In this document: piece by piece, positions 1 to 8,526 of the stretch
How the letters are laid out: each line of letters begins with the position of its first letter
How positions within the stretch are numbered: position 1 is the stretch's first letter
Assembly (NCBI RefSeq): GCF_014645815.1
Contig: NZ_BMML01000038.1
Coordinates: forward strand, 17,239-81,238
DNA: 64,000 nucleotides
Direction: 5' to 3'
Origin: Streptomyces fuscichromogenes
Lineage (GTDB): Bacteria > Actinomycetota > Actinomycetes > Streptomycetales > Streptomycetaceae
Position numbers and translations under genes: made by a program
The notes under the pieces: model-generated
Databases searched by the model: none
Told to the model about the DNA's origin: nothing
The model's input: the letters and a program-made list of their open reading frames with translations, nothing else

Positions 1-1
1 G

Positions 2-574
2 GCGACGTGGTTCCTGGGGGCGCTGACCGGGCTGCCGGGCGTCTGTGTCGAACTGCGCCGGGAGGACGAGGACCACACGGCCGCGCTGCTGCGGGAGGGG
101 CTGGTGATGGCGGCGGTGACCTCGTCGCCGGACGCGGTGCCGGGGTGTTCGGTGCGGGCGCTGGGGAGGATGCGGTACCTGCCGGTGGCGGCGCCGGAGT
201 TCGCGGCGACGCATCTGACCGGTGCGCTGCCGGACGCGCTGGCCGGGGCGCCGGTGATCGTGTTCGACCGGCGGGACGATTTCCAGGACGCCTTCGTACG
301 ACGGCTGGGCCGCAGCGGTGCCGGTTCGATACGGAACCACGTGCCCACGTCGGAGGGGTTCGTGGACGCGGTGACGGCAGGGCTGGGGTGGGGCATGGTG
401 CCGGAGTCGCAGGCGGAGCCGCGGTTGCGGAGGGGAGAACTGGTGCGGGTCGGCGGGGACTTGTGGGTGGATGTGTCGTTGTACTGGCAGCAGTGGAAGC
501 TGGATTCGCCGGTTCTGGGAGTGGTGGCGGAGGCGGTCCTGCGTACGGCGGGGGGTGCGTTGCGCCAGCCGTGA
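2..574 (+). CDS. argP: ArgP-type LysR transcriptional regulator, C-terminal part (cut by window edge)
   Basis: Only the effector-binding half is present; the helix-turn-helix lies before the window. The reading frame is open from the first full codon and ends in a TGA. The fold reads as a LysR periplasmic-binding-like domain, with ArgP/IciA hallmarks such as an RRDDFQD stretch, a GLGWGMVPE turn and a YWQQWKLDSP segment close to the C terminus. ArgP proteins sense lysine or arginine and usually control a divergent lysE exporter, which would lie to the left and cannot be seen. The family call rests on these motifs and is fairly firm; the effector is inferred from the family. Confidence 0.85.
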   Translation, partial: ATWFLGALTGLPGVCVELRREDEDHTAALLREGLVMAAVTSSPDAVPGCSVRALGRMRYLPVAAPEFAATHLTGALPDALAGAPVIVFDRRDDFQDAFVRRLGRSGAGSIRNHVPTSEGFVDAVTAGLGWGMVPESQAEPRLRRGELVRVGGDLWVDVSLYWQQWKLDSPVLGVVAEAVLRTAGGALRQP

Positions 575-610
575 GGGGGCTGCCGGTGGTCGTGCGGGTG
601 CGGGTGGGTG

Positions 611-650
611 GGGGCTGGTCGCGCAGTTCCCCGCGCCCCTGACGGGGCGC
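611..650 (+). repeat. Dispersed 3'-end repeat, copy 1
   Basis: First of six copies of an element with the invariant core GGCTGGTCGCGCAGTTCC, here preceded by GG and followed by a hairpin with arms GCGCCCC (633-639) and GGGGCGC (644-650) around a TGAC loop. It starts 37 nt after the ArgP stop codon and points the same way, so it probably acts as a transcription terminator or mRNA 3' end. It also separates this gene from the convergent TetR gene. Confidence 0.75.
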
Positions 651-665
651 TTCGGGCCAGGGCGT

Positions 666-1358
666 TCACAGGGATCGTTCCGCACTGTCCAGGAGCATCT
701 CCAGTGCCGTCGGATAGGCGCTCGTCACCATGCGCTTCGCCAGTAGTCGCGACGCCTCCGCGATGCGTGGGTGCGTCGTGTGCGGGAGGCGGGCGTAGGT
801 CGAGCTCCACTTGTCCTCGTCGGCGCGCTGGGAGTCCTTCGGGAGGGCCAGGGAGGCCGCGTCCAGGGCCGCGAAGGCCAGGGTCTGGTCGATGAAGGCG
901 TGGTAGACGCGCACCGTGTCGGCCAGCGAGAAGCCCGCCGTGCGCAGGATGTCCAGGACCGCCTCGTCGGCGGCGAGTTCGTGGGCCCGGCCGGTCACCC
1001 GGTTCGTCGTCAGCAGTGCCGCCTGCGGGTGGGCCACGTACTGCGCGTGGACGCGCAGGCCGATCGTCCGCAGGTCCGCCTTCCACTCCCCCGTCGGCGT
1101 CCAGCCGGTCAGCGCCTCGCCGATGAGCGCGTCACCGATCGCGAGGGTCAGGTCGTCCATGCCCCGGAAGTAGCGGTAGAGGGTGCTGGGGTCGCAGTCG
1201 AGGGCGAGGCCCAGGCGGCGGGCGGTCAGGCCCGCGCTGCCGTGCTCGCGCAGCAGCCGGAGCGCGGCCGCGACGATCAGCGCCTCCGACAGCACGGTTC
1301 CGCTGCGGGTGGGGCGCCGCCGACGGCGCTTATCCTCCGATATGACCGGTTTGGGCAT
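666..1358 (-). CDS. TetR family transcriptional regulator
   Basis: A 230-residue TetR repressor. The N-terminal helix-turn-helix spans roughly residues 20-70 (ALRLLREHGSAGLTARRLG, then a DPSTLYRYF recognition helix), preceded by a basic KRRRRRPTR arm. The C-terminal ligand domain is helical. The ATG has a GGGAG ribosome site 8 nt upstream. It is divergent from the saccharopine-dehydrogenase-like gene, and the intergenic space contains an inverted repeat that could be its operator, so it most likely represses itself and that enzyme. The ligand is unknown. Confidence 0.9.
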   Translation of the reverse strand: MPKPVISEDKRRRRRPTRSGTVLSEALIVAAALRLLREHGSAGLTARRLGLALDCDPSTLYRYFRGMDDLTLAIGDALIGEALTGWTPTGEWKADLRTIGLRVHAQYVAHPQAALLTTNRVTGRAHELAADEAVLDILRTAGFSLADTVRVYHAFIDQTLAFAALDAASLALPKDSQRADEDKWSSTYARLPHTTHPRIAEASRLLAKRMVTSAYPTALEMLLDSAERSL

Positions 1359-1369
1359 CAGGTGCTCCC

Positions 1370-1391
1370 TGGCGTTCTTATGCCAACGCCA
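1370..1391. promoter_or_regulatory. Candidate TetR operator
   Basis: Perfect 7-bp inverted repeat TGGCGTT / AACGCCA with an 8-bp spacer, placed 12 bp before the TetR start codon in the divergent intergenic region. Position and symmetry suit a TetR operator. No binding has been shown. Confidence 0.5.
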
Positions 1392-1479
1392 TTGACCTTA
1401 CGTGACGGCCAGGCGTTTCATTCCGGCCAAGGCGCCCCCGTACTCGACCTCGCTCTCTGTCCCAGAAGGAGATTCCCGC

Positions 1480-2694
1480 ATGCGCGTACTGCTCGTGGGA
1501 GCCGGTGGTGTGGGCACTGCCGTCACCCGGATCGCGGCCCGTCGGCCGTTCTTCGACCTGATGGTGGTCGCCGACTACGACCCGGCCCGCGCCGAGGCGA
1601 CGGTGGCGGCCGTCGGCGACCCCCGGTTCCGTGCCGAGCGCGTCGACGCCGGTGACGAGGCGGCGGTGGCCGCGCTGCTGGCCCGGCACGGCTGCGACGT
1701 GCTGTTCAACGCCACCGACCCGCGCTTCGTCATGCCCCTGTTCCGGGCCGCCCGGACGGCCGGCGCGAGCTACCTCGACATGGCGATGTCGCTGTCCCGC
1801 CCGCACCCCGAGCGGCCCTACGAGGAGTGCGGGGTCAAGCTGGGCGACGAGCAGTTCGCACTGGCCGCGGAGTGGGAGAAGGCGGGTGCGCTGGCACTGG
1901 TCGGGATGGGGGTGGAGCCCGGGTTGTCGGACGTGTTCGCCCGGTACGCGGCCGACGAGCTCTTCGACGAGATCGAGGAGATCGGCATCCGCGACGGCGC
2001 CGACCTCACCGTGGACGGCTACGACTTCGCGCCCTCCTTCAGCATCTGGACCACCATCGAGGAGTGCCTCAACCCGCCCGTCGTGTACGAGAAGGAGCGC
2101 GGCTGGTTCACCACCGCCCCCTTCAGCGAGCCCGAGGTGTTCGACTTCCCGGACGGGATCGGACCGGTCGAGTGCGTCAACGTCGAGCACGAGGAGGTGC
2201 TGCTCGTGCCCCGCTGGGTGGACGCGCGACGGGTCACCTTCAAGTACGGCCTGGGGCGCGAGTTCATCGAGACGCTGAAGACGCTGCATCTGCTGGGCCT
2301 GGACAGCACCACCCCGGTGACCGTGTCCGGCGCCGACGGTCCGGTCGCGGTCTCGCCCCGGGACGTGGTCGCCGCCTCGCTGCCCGACCCGGCGACACTG
2401 GGCGAGCGGATGCGCGGCAGGACCTGCGCGGGCACCTGGGTGCGCGGGGTGAAGGACGGGCAGCCGCGGGAGGTGTATCTCTATCACGTTGTCGACAACG
2501 AGTGGTCCATGGCGGAGTACGGTTGTCAGGCCGTGGTGTGGCAGACGGCCCTCAACCCGGTCGTCGCCCTCGAACTCCTGGCCACCGGCGGGTGGTCGGG
2601 GTCGGGCGTCCTCGGTCCGGAGGCGTTCCCGGCCCGCCCGTTCCTCGACCTGCTGACCGAATACGGCTCCCCCTGGGGTCTGCGCGAGCAGTGA
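1480..2694 (+). CDS. Saccharopine dehydrogenase family NAD(P)-binding oxidoreductase
   Basis: A 404-residue protein beginning with a Rossmann nucleotide-binding motif (VLLVGAGGVGTAV) within the first 15 residues, followed by the saccharopine dehydrogenase C-terminal-like region. The ATG chosen has an AGAAGGAG ribosome site at 1464-1471; the frame is open further upstream but without such a site. Family members are lysine or ornithine/carboxynorspermidine dehydrogenases or uncharacterised reductases, and the substrate cannot be assigned here. The divergent TetR gene and the repeat between them suggest it is the regulated target, possibly in amino-acid catabolism. The nearby ArgP-type lysine/arginine sensor is suggestive but not evidence of linkage. 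Confidence 0.85.
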   Translation: MRVLLVGAGGVGTAVTRIAARRPFFDLMVVADYDPARAEATVAAVGDPRFRAERVDAGDEAAVAALLARHGCDVLFNATDPRFVMPLFRAARTAGASYLDMAMSLSRPHPERPYEECGVKLGDEQFALAAEWEKAGALALVGMGVEPGLSDVFARYAADELFDEIEEIGIRDGADLTVDGYDFAPSFSIWTTIEECLNPPVVYEKERGWFTTAPFSEPEVFDFPDGIGPVECVNVEHEEVLLVPRWVDARRVTFKYGLGREFIETLKTLHLLGLDSTTPVTVSGADGPVAVSPRDVVAASLPDPATLGERMRGRTCAGTWVRGVKDGQPREVYLYHVVDNEWSMAEYGCQAVVWQTALNPVVALELLATGGWSGSGVLGPEAFPARPFLDLLTEYGSPWGLREQ

Positions 2695-2807
2695 CTGCCC
2701 GTGGATCCAGCGGGACTCGGCCGTTTCAGCCGCGCCCGGACCGGTGACCCGGAGCCGGGCAGCGCACACACCCACGGCAGAGCCGACTTGGATCGCAGGT
2801 GACTTCG

Positions 2808-3062
2808 ATGAATGACTGGCGAGACCACGCCGAGTGCCGCGACGAGGACCCCGACCTCTTCTTCCCGATCGGCACCACCGGCCCGTCGCTGCATCAGACC
2901 CGGCGCGCGAAAGCGGTCTGCGAGCGCTGTCCGGTGCAGGAGCCGTGCCTGGGCTGGGCGATGCAGTCCGGGCAGGCCGTCGGCGTCTGGGGCGGCACCA
3001 CCGAGGCGGAGCGCCGGCTGCTGGCCCGGCGCCGGCAGCGGGCCGCGCGCCGGCTCAGCTGA
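2808..3062 (+). CDS. WhiB-like (Wbl) iron-sulfur transcription factor
   Basis: A small protein (84 residues from this ATG) with the Wbl signature: a first cysteine in HAECR, then CERCP and CLGW, giving four cysteines for a [4Fe-4S] cluster, followed by the GVWGG turn and a basic tail (RRRQRAARR) that contacts DNA. Wbl proteins act with the principal sigma factor in redox, stress or developmental control in actinomycetes. The ATG at 2808 lies 8 nt after an AGG; an in-frame GTG at 2799 is an alternative start. The last 8 bp overlap the 3' end of the convergent histidine kinase gene. Which Wbl subclass it belongs to is not clear. Confidence 0.9.
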   Translation: MNDWRDHAECRDEDPDLFFPIGTTGPSLHQTRRAKAVCERCPVQEPCLGWAMQSGQAVGVWGGTTEAERRLLARRRQRAARRLS

Positions 3063-4914
3063 CGTCGGCCGGGGCCGCCGCGGCCGGCAGCCGCAGCGTG
3101 AACTCGGCGCCCTTGCCGGGTTCGCTGCGCACCCCGGCGGTGCCGTCGTGGGCCGCCAGCAGGTGGCGCACGATGGGCAGCCCGAGGCCGCTGCCTCCGG
3201 TGCGGCGGCTGCGGGACTTCTCCGCGCGCCAGAACCGCTCGAAGACGTGCGGGAGATCGTCGGCGGCGATCCCCGGGCCGGTGTCGGTGACGGTGAGGAC
3301 GACGACGTCGCCGTCACGGCGGACGGCGAGTGTCACCGTGCCGTCGGCGGGGGTGTGCCGGATGGCGTTGGAGACCAGGTTGCCGAGGGCCTGCCGCATC
3401 CGCACCGGGTCGGCGTCGAGCCAGACGGTGCCGTCGGTGTCGGTCAGCAGGGTGACTCCGGCCGCGTCGGCGGCGACCCGGTGGGCGGCGGCGGACTGGT
3501 CGATCAGGTCGGCGGCGCGCACCGGTTCGCGGTGCACGCGCAGGGTGCCGGCGTCGGCGGCGGCCAGGTCCTGGAGGTCGTCGATGATCCGCTGGAGGAT
3601 CAGCGCCTCCTCGTGCAGGGAGGCCAGCAGCGCCGGATCGGGGTCGACGAGGCCGTCCCGGGTGACCTCAAGCCAGCCGCGGATGTTGGTGAGCGGGCTG
3701 CGCAGTTCGTGCGCGATGTCGCTGACCATCGCCTTGCGCTGCTCCTCGAGACGTTCCCGGCGCTCGGTGAGGTCGTTGAACGCCTCGGCCAGCAGCCCGG
3801 TCTCGTCCCGGGTCCGTACCGGTGCCCGGACATGCAGTTCGGGCGGCTGCTGCGCGGCGGCCGTGAGCGCGCGCAGCGGCCGTACCAGACGCATGGCGAC
3901 GACGGCGGTGACGGCGACCGTGACGGCGAGGACCAGGCCGGCCGCGCCGACGATCCTGGCCTTGTTGGTCGGGGACATGTCGAAGCGGGGTGCGGTCTGG
4001 TCGCCGATGCCGAGGAAGAGTTCGGCGGCCGGGGCGACATACGGTTCGAGCTGGGTGCGCCGGGCACTGGTGACGCAGTTCTTCGCGACCTGGTCCGTCT
4101 TCAGCTCGCCCCCCTTCTTGGTGACGAGGAACCCGCCCGAGACCGGGTTGCGTCCCGTGGTGTCGTAGGTCAGGGAGAGCGAGCCGCCGAGGTCCATGGC
4201 CTTGGCCCGGAGGCAGGGGCGGGTCAGCACCGTCAGCGCGTCGAGGGCCTTGGTCTCGGTGGGGGTCGGGTAGTCCAGCGCGTCCCTCGTCCCCGCGGTC
4301 GACTCGCCGTAGACGTTGCCGCACGCCACCCTGAGGTCCAGGGGAGCGCCCCGGGCGTCGTCGACGACGACGTGCGGCCGGCCGCTGGGGATGTGCTGGA
4401 CGGTGGCCGAGATGCCCATCCGGCCGAAGCACTCCCGCTGCTTCTCCGCGACCACGTCCAGCTTCCTGCTTTCGGCCGCGGTGAGCCGGAACGGGCCGAC
4501 CGCACGCGGGTCGATGCCGCTGAGCTGGGCGCCGAACTCGGTGTAGGTGTCGGTGTGCAGGGGGTCCACGGCGGCGGCCGGCCGCGGCGGCAGCGGGGTG
4601 TCGTGCAGCGCCGAGTCGGCGATCGGCGTGCGGTCGGCGGTGGTCAGCGCGATCCTGCGGCCGGTCTTCGCGGCCAGTTCCCGCACGGTGTGCCGCACCC
4701 CGGACCAGTCGGGGTGGTCCGCCGCGTACCCGCTGAGCTCGGCGAGGATCTTGTTGTCGGCGGCGAGGTCCTGCCCCTGCTCCTCCTCCAGCGCGCTGGT
4801 GGTGGTCGTCACGGCGAGCCAGGCGGTGGCGGCCACGGAGCAGACGGCGATCAGCACCGAGGTGAACAGCAGCCGGACCAGCAGCCGTTTGCGCCACGGT
4901 ATCCGGGGCCTCAC
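3055..4914 (-). CDS. Sensor histidine kinase of an OmpR-type two-component system
   Basis: A 619-residue membrane kinase: transmembrane helix near residues 12-35, an extracytoplasmic sensor of about 280 residues, a second helix near 321-340, HAMP to about 395, phospho-acceptor His in AHELRSP (residue 402), then an ATPase domain with intact N (NLVSNAIRHTP), G1 (DTGPGIA) and G2 (GGSGLGL) boxes. The sensor region has four cysteines (about 162, 198, 234, 280), compatible with two disulfides outside the cell. The GTG start overlaps the stop of the response regulator gene (GTGA), so the pair is translationally coupled. The signal is unknown. Confidence 0.93.
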   Translation of the reverse strand: MRPRIPWRKRLLVRLLFTSVLIAVCSVAATAWLAVTTTTSALEEEQGQDLAADNKILAELSGYAADHPDWSGVRHTVRELAAKTGRRIALTTADRTPIADSALHDTPLPPRPAAAVDPLHTDTYTEFGAQLSGIDPRAVGPFRLTAAESRKLDVVAEKQRECFGRMGISATVQHIPSGRPHVVVDDARGAPLDLRVACGNVYGESTAGTRDALDYPTPTETKALDALTVLTRPCLRAKAMDLGGSLSLTYDTTGRNPVSGGFLVTKKGGELKTDQVAKNCVTSARRTQLEPYVAPAAELFLGIGDQTAPRFDMSPTNKARIVGAAGLVLAVTVAVTAVVAMRLVRPLRALTAAAQQPPELHVRAPVRTRDETGLLAEAFNDLTERRERLEEQRKAMVSDIAHELRSPLTNIRGWLEVTRDGLVDPDPALLASLHEEALILQRIIDDLQDLAAADAGTLRVHREPVRAADLIDQSAAAHRVAADAAGVTLLTDTDGTVWLDADPVRMRQALGNLVSNAIRHTPADGTVTLAVRRDGDVVVLTVTDTGPGIAADDLPHVFERFWRAEKSRSRRTGGSGLGLPIVRHLLAAHDGTAGVRSEPGKGAEFTLRLPAAAAPADVS

Positions 4915-5612
4915 GGCCGCCCGCCGCTCAGCTTGTAGCCGACCCCGAACACGGTCACCAGCCGCACCGGCCGCCGGGGATCGGCCTCGATCTTCCGGCG
5001 CAGGTTCATCACATGGACGTCGACGGCCCGTTCGGTGGAGGACCGGTCGAAGCCGCGGGTGCACTGGAGCAACTGCCGCCGGGTGAACACCCGGTCGGGT
5101 TCCCCGGCCATCGCGAGCAGGATCTGGAACTCGGCCGGGGTCACCTCCACCGGTTCCCCGTCGCAGCGCACCGCATGGCGCACCGGGTCGACGCTGATCC
5201 CGGCGGCGATCACGGCGGGTTCCTCCTCCCGGACGGCGGCGGCCCGCCCGCTCCGCCGCAGGATGGTCCGGATCCGCGCCATCAGCTCGCGCGGGCTGTA
5301 CGGCTTGGTCATGTAGTCGTCGGCGCCCAACTCCAGGCCGAGCAGCACGTCGTCCTCGTCGGAGCGGGCCGTGAGCATCAGCACCGGGATCTCCGGGTCG
5401 CCGCCGCGCAGCACCCGGCAGACGCCGAAGCCGTCGATCACCGGGAGCATCAGGTCGAGGACGACCAGGTCGGGGCCGAGCCGCCGGGCCGCGTCGAGCG
5501 CCGCGGCCCCGTCGTGGACCACGGTCGCGCTGTGCCCCTCGGCGAGCAGCGATCTCCGGATCAGCTCGGCCTGCATCTCGTCGTCCTCGGCGACCAGCAC
5601 ATGTGCGCACAC
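4911..5612 (-). CDS. OmpR/PhoB family response regulator
   Basis: A 233-residue regulator with an N-terminal receiver domain (acidic DDE near residue 10, phospho-acceptor Asp 53 in VLDLMLP, switch Lys 102 in MTKPY) and a C-terminal winged-helix DNA-binding domain ending in VTVFGVGYKL. It is first in a two-gene operon with the overlapping kinase gene and is the partner of that kinase. A GTG start is used. The target genes are unknown; the L,D-transpeptidase lipoprotein gene next upstream on the same strand is a possible cell-envelope target, but that is only inferred from position. Confidence 0.93.
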   Translation of the reverse strand: MCAHVLVAEDDEMQAELIRRSLLAEGHSATVVHDGAAALDAARRLGPDLVVLDLMLPVIDGFGVCRVLRGGDPEIPVLMLTARSDEDDVLLGLELGADDYMTKPYSPRELMARIRTILRRSGRAAAVREEEPAVIAAGISVDPVRHAVRCDGEPVEVTPAEFQILLAMAGEPDRVFTRRQLLQCTRGFDRSSTERAVDVHVMNLRRKIEADPRRPVRLVTVFGVGYKLSGGRP

Positions 5613-5642
5613 AGGTTCGGATCCTAAGCGAGTTCCGGCGGT

Positions 5643-6386
5643 CTACCGGGCGAGCCACTCGCCGTACCCCATGACGACGACCGGATGCCGGTCCGGGTCG
5701 AGGGTGCGCAGCAGCTCCTTCATGTGCGCCTTGGCGACGCTGACGCAGGCGTGCGTGGGACCGCCGTGGTCGACGTGCAGCCAGATGCCGCCACCGCGGC
5801 CCGCGCCCAGCGGGCGCGTCCAGTCGAGCGGTGAAGTACCCGGCTCACGGTTGTAGTTGATCGCGACGACGTAGTCGAAGGAGCCTTCCAGCGGCTCGCC
5901 CTCGAACCCGGTGCCCGGCGAGGTGAAACTGTAGGACTGGTGGTACGGCAGTCTGCTCCCGGGGTCGGCGAGCAGGCCGCCGGCGTCGGTGAGCCCATAG
6001 ACGCCCACGGGCGAGCGCAGGTCCCCGGCCATGTGGTGCTCGCTCCAGCCGTCCCTGCCGTTGTGCGCGGGCCAACTGGCGCCGGACTGCCATACGTCGT
6101 CGTCGCGTTCGTGGAGGACGACGGTGGAGAGCGGCGAGTTCCGGCCCCGCCCGGTGGCGACGACGACCTGCTCCGCCCGCCCGGGTATCGCGGCCGTGGT
6201 CCTGGGCCCGAGCCCGGGTATGCCGCTCGGCCGCGGGCTGCCGCTCTCGGGTGCGGGGGATGCCGTCACCGGCACCGGCCGGTCGTCCTGCGACCGGCTC
6301 GGCGCGGCCTCGGCGCCGCCCCCGCACCCGGAGAGCAGGAGGGGGGAGGCGGAGAGAAGGGCGACGGCGGTTCTGCGATGGATCAT
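5643..6386 (-). CDS. L,D-transpeptidase-like lipoprotein
   Basis: A 247-residue exported protein. It starts with a basic MIHRR, a hydrophobic stretch and the lipobox LLSGC (Cys 21), so it should be a membrane-anchored lipoprotein. A Pro/Ser-rich linker follows, then a YkuD-like catalytic domain whose His and Cys motif reads HVDHGGPTHACVSV, with the catalytic Cys near residue 214. Proteins of this class form 3-3 crosslinks in peptidoglycan or attach proteins to it; many Streptomyces homologues are uncharacterised. It lies 30 bp upstream of the response regulator gene on the same strand and could be co-transcribed with it. Confidence 0.85.
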   Translation of the reverse strand: MIHRRTAVALLSASPLLLSGCGGGAEAAPSRSQDDRPVPVTASPAPESGSPRPSGIPGLGPRTTAAIPGRAEQVVVATGRGRNSPLSTVVLHERDDDVWQSGASWPAHNGRDGWSEHHMAGDLRSPVGVYGLTDAGGLLADPGSRLPYHQSYSFTSPGTGFEGEPLEGSFDYVVAINYNREPGTSPLDWTRPLGAGRGGGIWLHVDHGGPTHACVSVAKAHMKELLRTLDPDRHPVVVMGYGEWLAR

Positions 6387-6431
6387 GAGACAGACCCTGA
6401 CCGACGCTTGTAAGAAACTCGTCAGCTTTCA

Positions 6432-6472
6432 GCGCCCCTTTGGGGGCGCGGGGAACTGCGCGACCAGCCCCC
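6432..6472 (-). repeat. Dispersed 3'-end repeat, copy 2
   Basis: Minus-strand copy of the GGCTGGTCGCGCAGTTCC element with hairpin arms GCGCCCC (6432-6438) and GGGGCGC (6443-6449). It begins 24 nt after the stop codon of the M1 peptidase gene on the same strand and is a likely terminator for it. Confidence 0.75.
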
Positions 6473-6495
6473 ATGCCCCCGCACCCGAAGAACTG

Positions 6496-7899
6496 CTACG
6501 GCTTGCCCTTCTTGTACAGCCACGTCTGGAACAGGGAGCCGAGATCGTTCCCCGACTCCTTCTCGGCGAGCTTCACGAACTCCGCGGTGGTCCCGTGCCC
6601 GTACCGGTGCTCCGAGGCCCAAGCCCGGAGAATCCGGAAGAACGTCGCGTCCCCGACCGCCTTCCGCAGCTCGTGCAGCGCCATCGCGCCCCGCGCGTAC
6701 ACCGGCTCGCCGAAGATGTTCGCCCCGCTGCCCGGGTCCCCCGGCGGGTACGCCCACAGCTCGTCGCTCGCCGGCTTCGCGTACAGCGCGTCGAAGGTCC
6801 TCTGCGCGCTGTCGCCCCCGTGCTGTTCGCTGTACAGCCACTCGGCATACGTGGCGAAGCCCTCGTTGAGCCAGATGTCCTTCCACGCGGTGAGGGAGAC
6901 GGAGTCGCCGAACCACTGGTGGGCGTTCTCGTGCACGAGCGTGCTCAGGTCCGGCGCCGAGTCGTAGATCGGCCGGCCCTGTGTCTCCAGCGCGTATCCG
7001 ACGCTCGGCGCGTGGTCGACGATGGACCCGGCGGAGCGGAACGGGTACGGCCCGAACAGCTTGCTCTCCCACTCCAGCACCGACGGCAGCTTCTTCAGCA
7101 CCGCCGCCGACCCGCTCGCCTCGCGCGGGTCGACCGCGTTGTACACCTTGATCCCGTCCCGGGTGGTGTACTGCTGCACCTTGAACTTGCCGACGGTGGC
7201 GGTGGCGAGGTAGGCGGCCATCGGCTCGCTCTGCCGCCACCGGAAGGTCGTGCGGCCGCCGGAGGTGTGCTGCCCGAGGAGGACGCCGTTGGCGACGGCG
7301 GTACGGCCCTTGGGCACGGTGATCGTGAAGTCGTACGACGACTTGTCCTTGGGATGGCTGTTCCCCGGGAACCAGGTCATCGCGCCCTGCGGCTCCCCGG
7401 CGACGAACGCGCCGTCGTCGGTGCGGATCCAGCCGTCGGCCGAGCCGTCGGGGTCGGTGACCTGCTTGGGCGTGCCGTCGTACAGCACGGTGACCCGGAA
7501 GGCCCGGCCCTTCGCCAGCGCCCGCGCCGGCGTGACCACGAGTTCCTGTCCGCTGCGGCTGAAACGCGCGGTCCGGCCGTCGACGGTCACCCGGGTGACC
7601 TTCAGTCCGCTGAGGTCGAGGTCGAAGCGGGTGAGCCTCTCGGTGGCGCGGGCGGTGAGGACCGCCTTGCCGTCGAGGTGCCGGGAGGAGGTGTCGTAGC
7701 TGAGCGTCAGGTCGTAGTGGCTGACGTGGTAGCCGCCGTTGCCGCTGAGCGGGAAGTAGGGGTCGCCCGCGCCCGCGCTGCCCACGGTGCTCGCCGAGGC
7801 CGTTCCGGCGCCGGCGAGAAGGGCCGCAACGGCGACCGGGACGGTGGCGAGGACGGCCTCGCGGCGAAGGACTGCGGTACGTCTGCGTGCGCCCTGCAC
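6496..7899 (-). CDS. Secreted M1 family metallopeptidase (aminopeptidase N-like)
   Basis: A 467-residue secreted protease. A signal peptide (basic ARRRTAVLRRE, hydrophobic core, cleavage near ASAS) precedes an N-terminal beta-rich domain and a gluzincin catalytic domain with the zinc motif HENAH and the downstream Glu in WLNEGFATYAEWL. It is shorter than classical 850-residue aminopeptidase N because the C-terminal helical domain is absent, as in other compact Streptomyces M1 enzymes. The GTG start was chosen because AAGGAG lies 5-6 nt upstream; an in-frame ATG at 7932 would give an unlikely extension. It probably trims extracellular peptides. Confidence 0.9.
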   Translation of the reverse strand: MQGARRRTAVLRREAVLATVPVAVAALLAGAGTASASTVGSAGAGDPYFPLSGNGGYHVSHYDLTLSYDTSSRHLDGKAVLTARATERLTRFDLDLSGLKVTRVTVDGRTARFSRSGQELVVTPARALAKGRAFRVTVLYDGTPKQVTDPDGSADGWIRTDDGAFVAGEPQGAMTWFPGNSHPKDKSSYDFTITVPKGRTAVANGVLLGQHTSGGRTTFRWRQSEPMAAYLATATVGKFKVQQYTTRDGIKVYNAVDPREASGSAAVLKKLPSVLEWESKLFGPYPFRSAGSIVDHAPSVGYALETQGRPIYDSAPDLSTLVHENAHQWFGDSVSLTAWKDIWLNEGFATYAEWLYSEQHGGDSAQRTFDALYAKPASDELWAYPPGDPGSGANIFGEPVYARGAMALHELRKAVGDATFFRILRAWASEHRYGHGTTAEFVKLAEKESGNDLGSLFQTWLYKKGKP

Positions 7900-8067
7900 A
7901 GGAACTCCTTGGGGGGGGTGGCCGGTGATCAATAGCCCTACAGCCTAGGTGCGCGGGTGTCCGCGTTTCCCCCTCATTCTGGTCAAGCCGTGCCGCGTCG
8001 GCAGCCTGTGGCGCGGAGCCCCGCATACGCTCACGGCACCGTCAGCGAGCCGAGAGGTGTGTCGACC

Positions 8068-8415
8068 GTGAGCGTGCGCGTCCGCAGGATCTACCAGTCA
8101 CCGGAGCCGGAGGACGGGGTGCGCGTCCTGGTGGACCGGCTGTGGCCGCGCGGGCTGTCCAAGGAGGTCGCGCACGTGGACGAGTGGCCGAAGGGGCTGA
8201 CGCCGTCGGACGAGCTGCGCCGCTGGTTCCACGCCGGCGGGACGTACGAGGAGTTCACGCGTCGCTACGAGGCGGAGCTGGCCGCTCCCGCGGCCGCCGA
8301 CCTCCTCGACGGCCTGCGGACGTCGGTGCGCGAGGGACCGGTGACCCTGCTCACCGCGTCCAAGACCCCGGACGAGAGCCACGCCACGGTCCTGGCGCGA
8401 CTCCTGTCCGGCTGA
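8068..8415 (+). CDS. DUF488 family protein
   Basis: A protein of 115 residues with the DUF488 pattern: VRRIYQ at the start, the conserved VDRLWPRGLSKE motif around residue 24, a DEWPKGLTPSDELRRWF segment and the TLLTASKTPDESHA region near the end. DUF488 proteins are small, widespread and biochemically uncharacterised. The GTG start was chosen because the conserved domain begins at once and a GAGAGG precedes it by about 10 nt; the frame is open further upstream without family similarity. Confidence 0.85.
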   Translation: MSVRVRRIYQSPEPEDGVRVLVDRLWPRGLSKEVAHVDEWPKGLTPSDELRRWFHAGGTYEEFTRRYEAELAAPAAADLLDGLRTSVREGPVTLLTASKTPDESHATVLARLLSG

Positions 8416-8467
8416 GCGCTCCGCTGGCAGTACCGCACTGTGCCGTCTGTCGACTGCGGCGCTGTCG

Positions 8468-8506
8468 TGGCTGGTCGCGCAGTTCCGCGCGCCCCTTGCG
8501 GGGCGC
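8468..8506 (+). repeat. Dispersed 3'-end repeat, copy 3
   Basis: Plus-strand copy of the element, 53 nt after the DUF488 stop codon, with hairpin arms GCGCCCC (8489-8495) and GGGGCGC (8500-8506). It lies between convergent genes and probably ends transcription of the DUF488 gene. Confidence 0.75.
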
Positions 8507-8526
8507 TGCCGAACCCCCTTGCCCGG

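Noticed and set aside
2812..4938. Plus-strand open frame of 708 codons across the histidine kinase
   Set aside because: Antisense shadow of an intact kinase gene; no domain and biased low-complexity composition.
6031..7935. Plus-strand open frame of 634 codons over the transpeptidase and M1 peptidase genes
   Set aside because: Antisense to two well-supported secreted-protein genes; no recognisable family.
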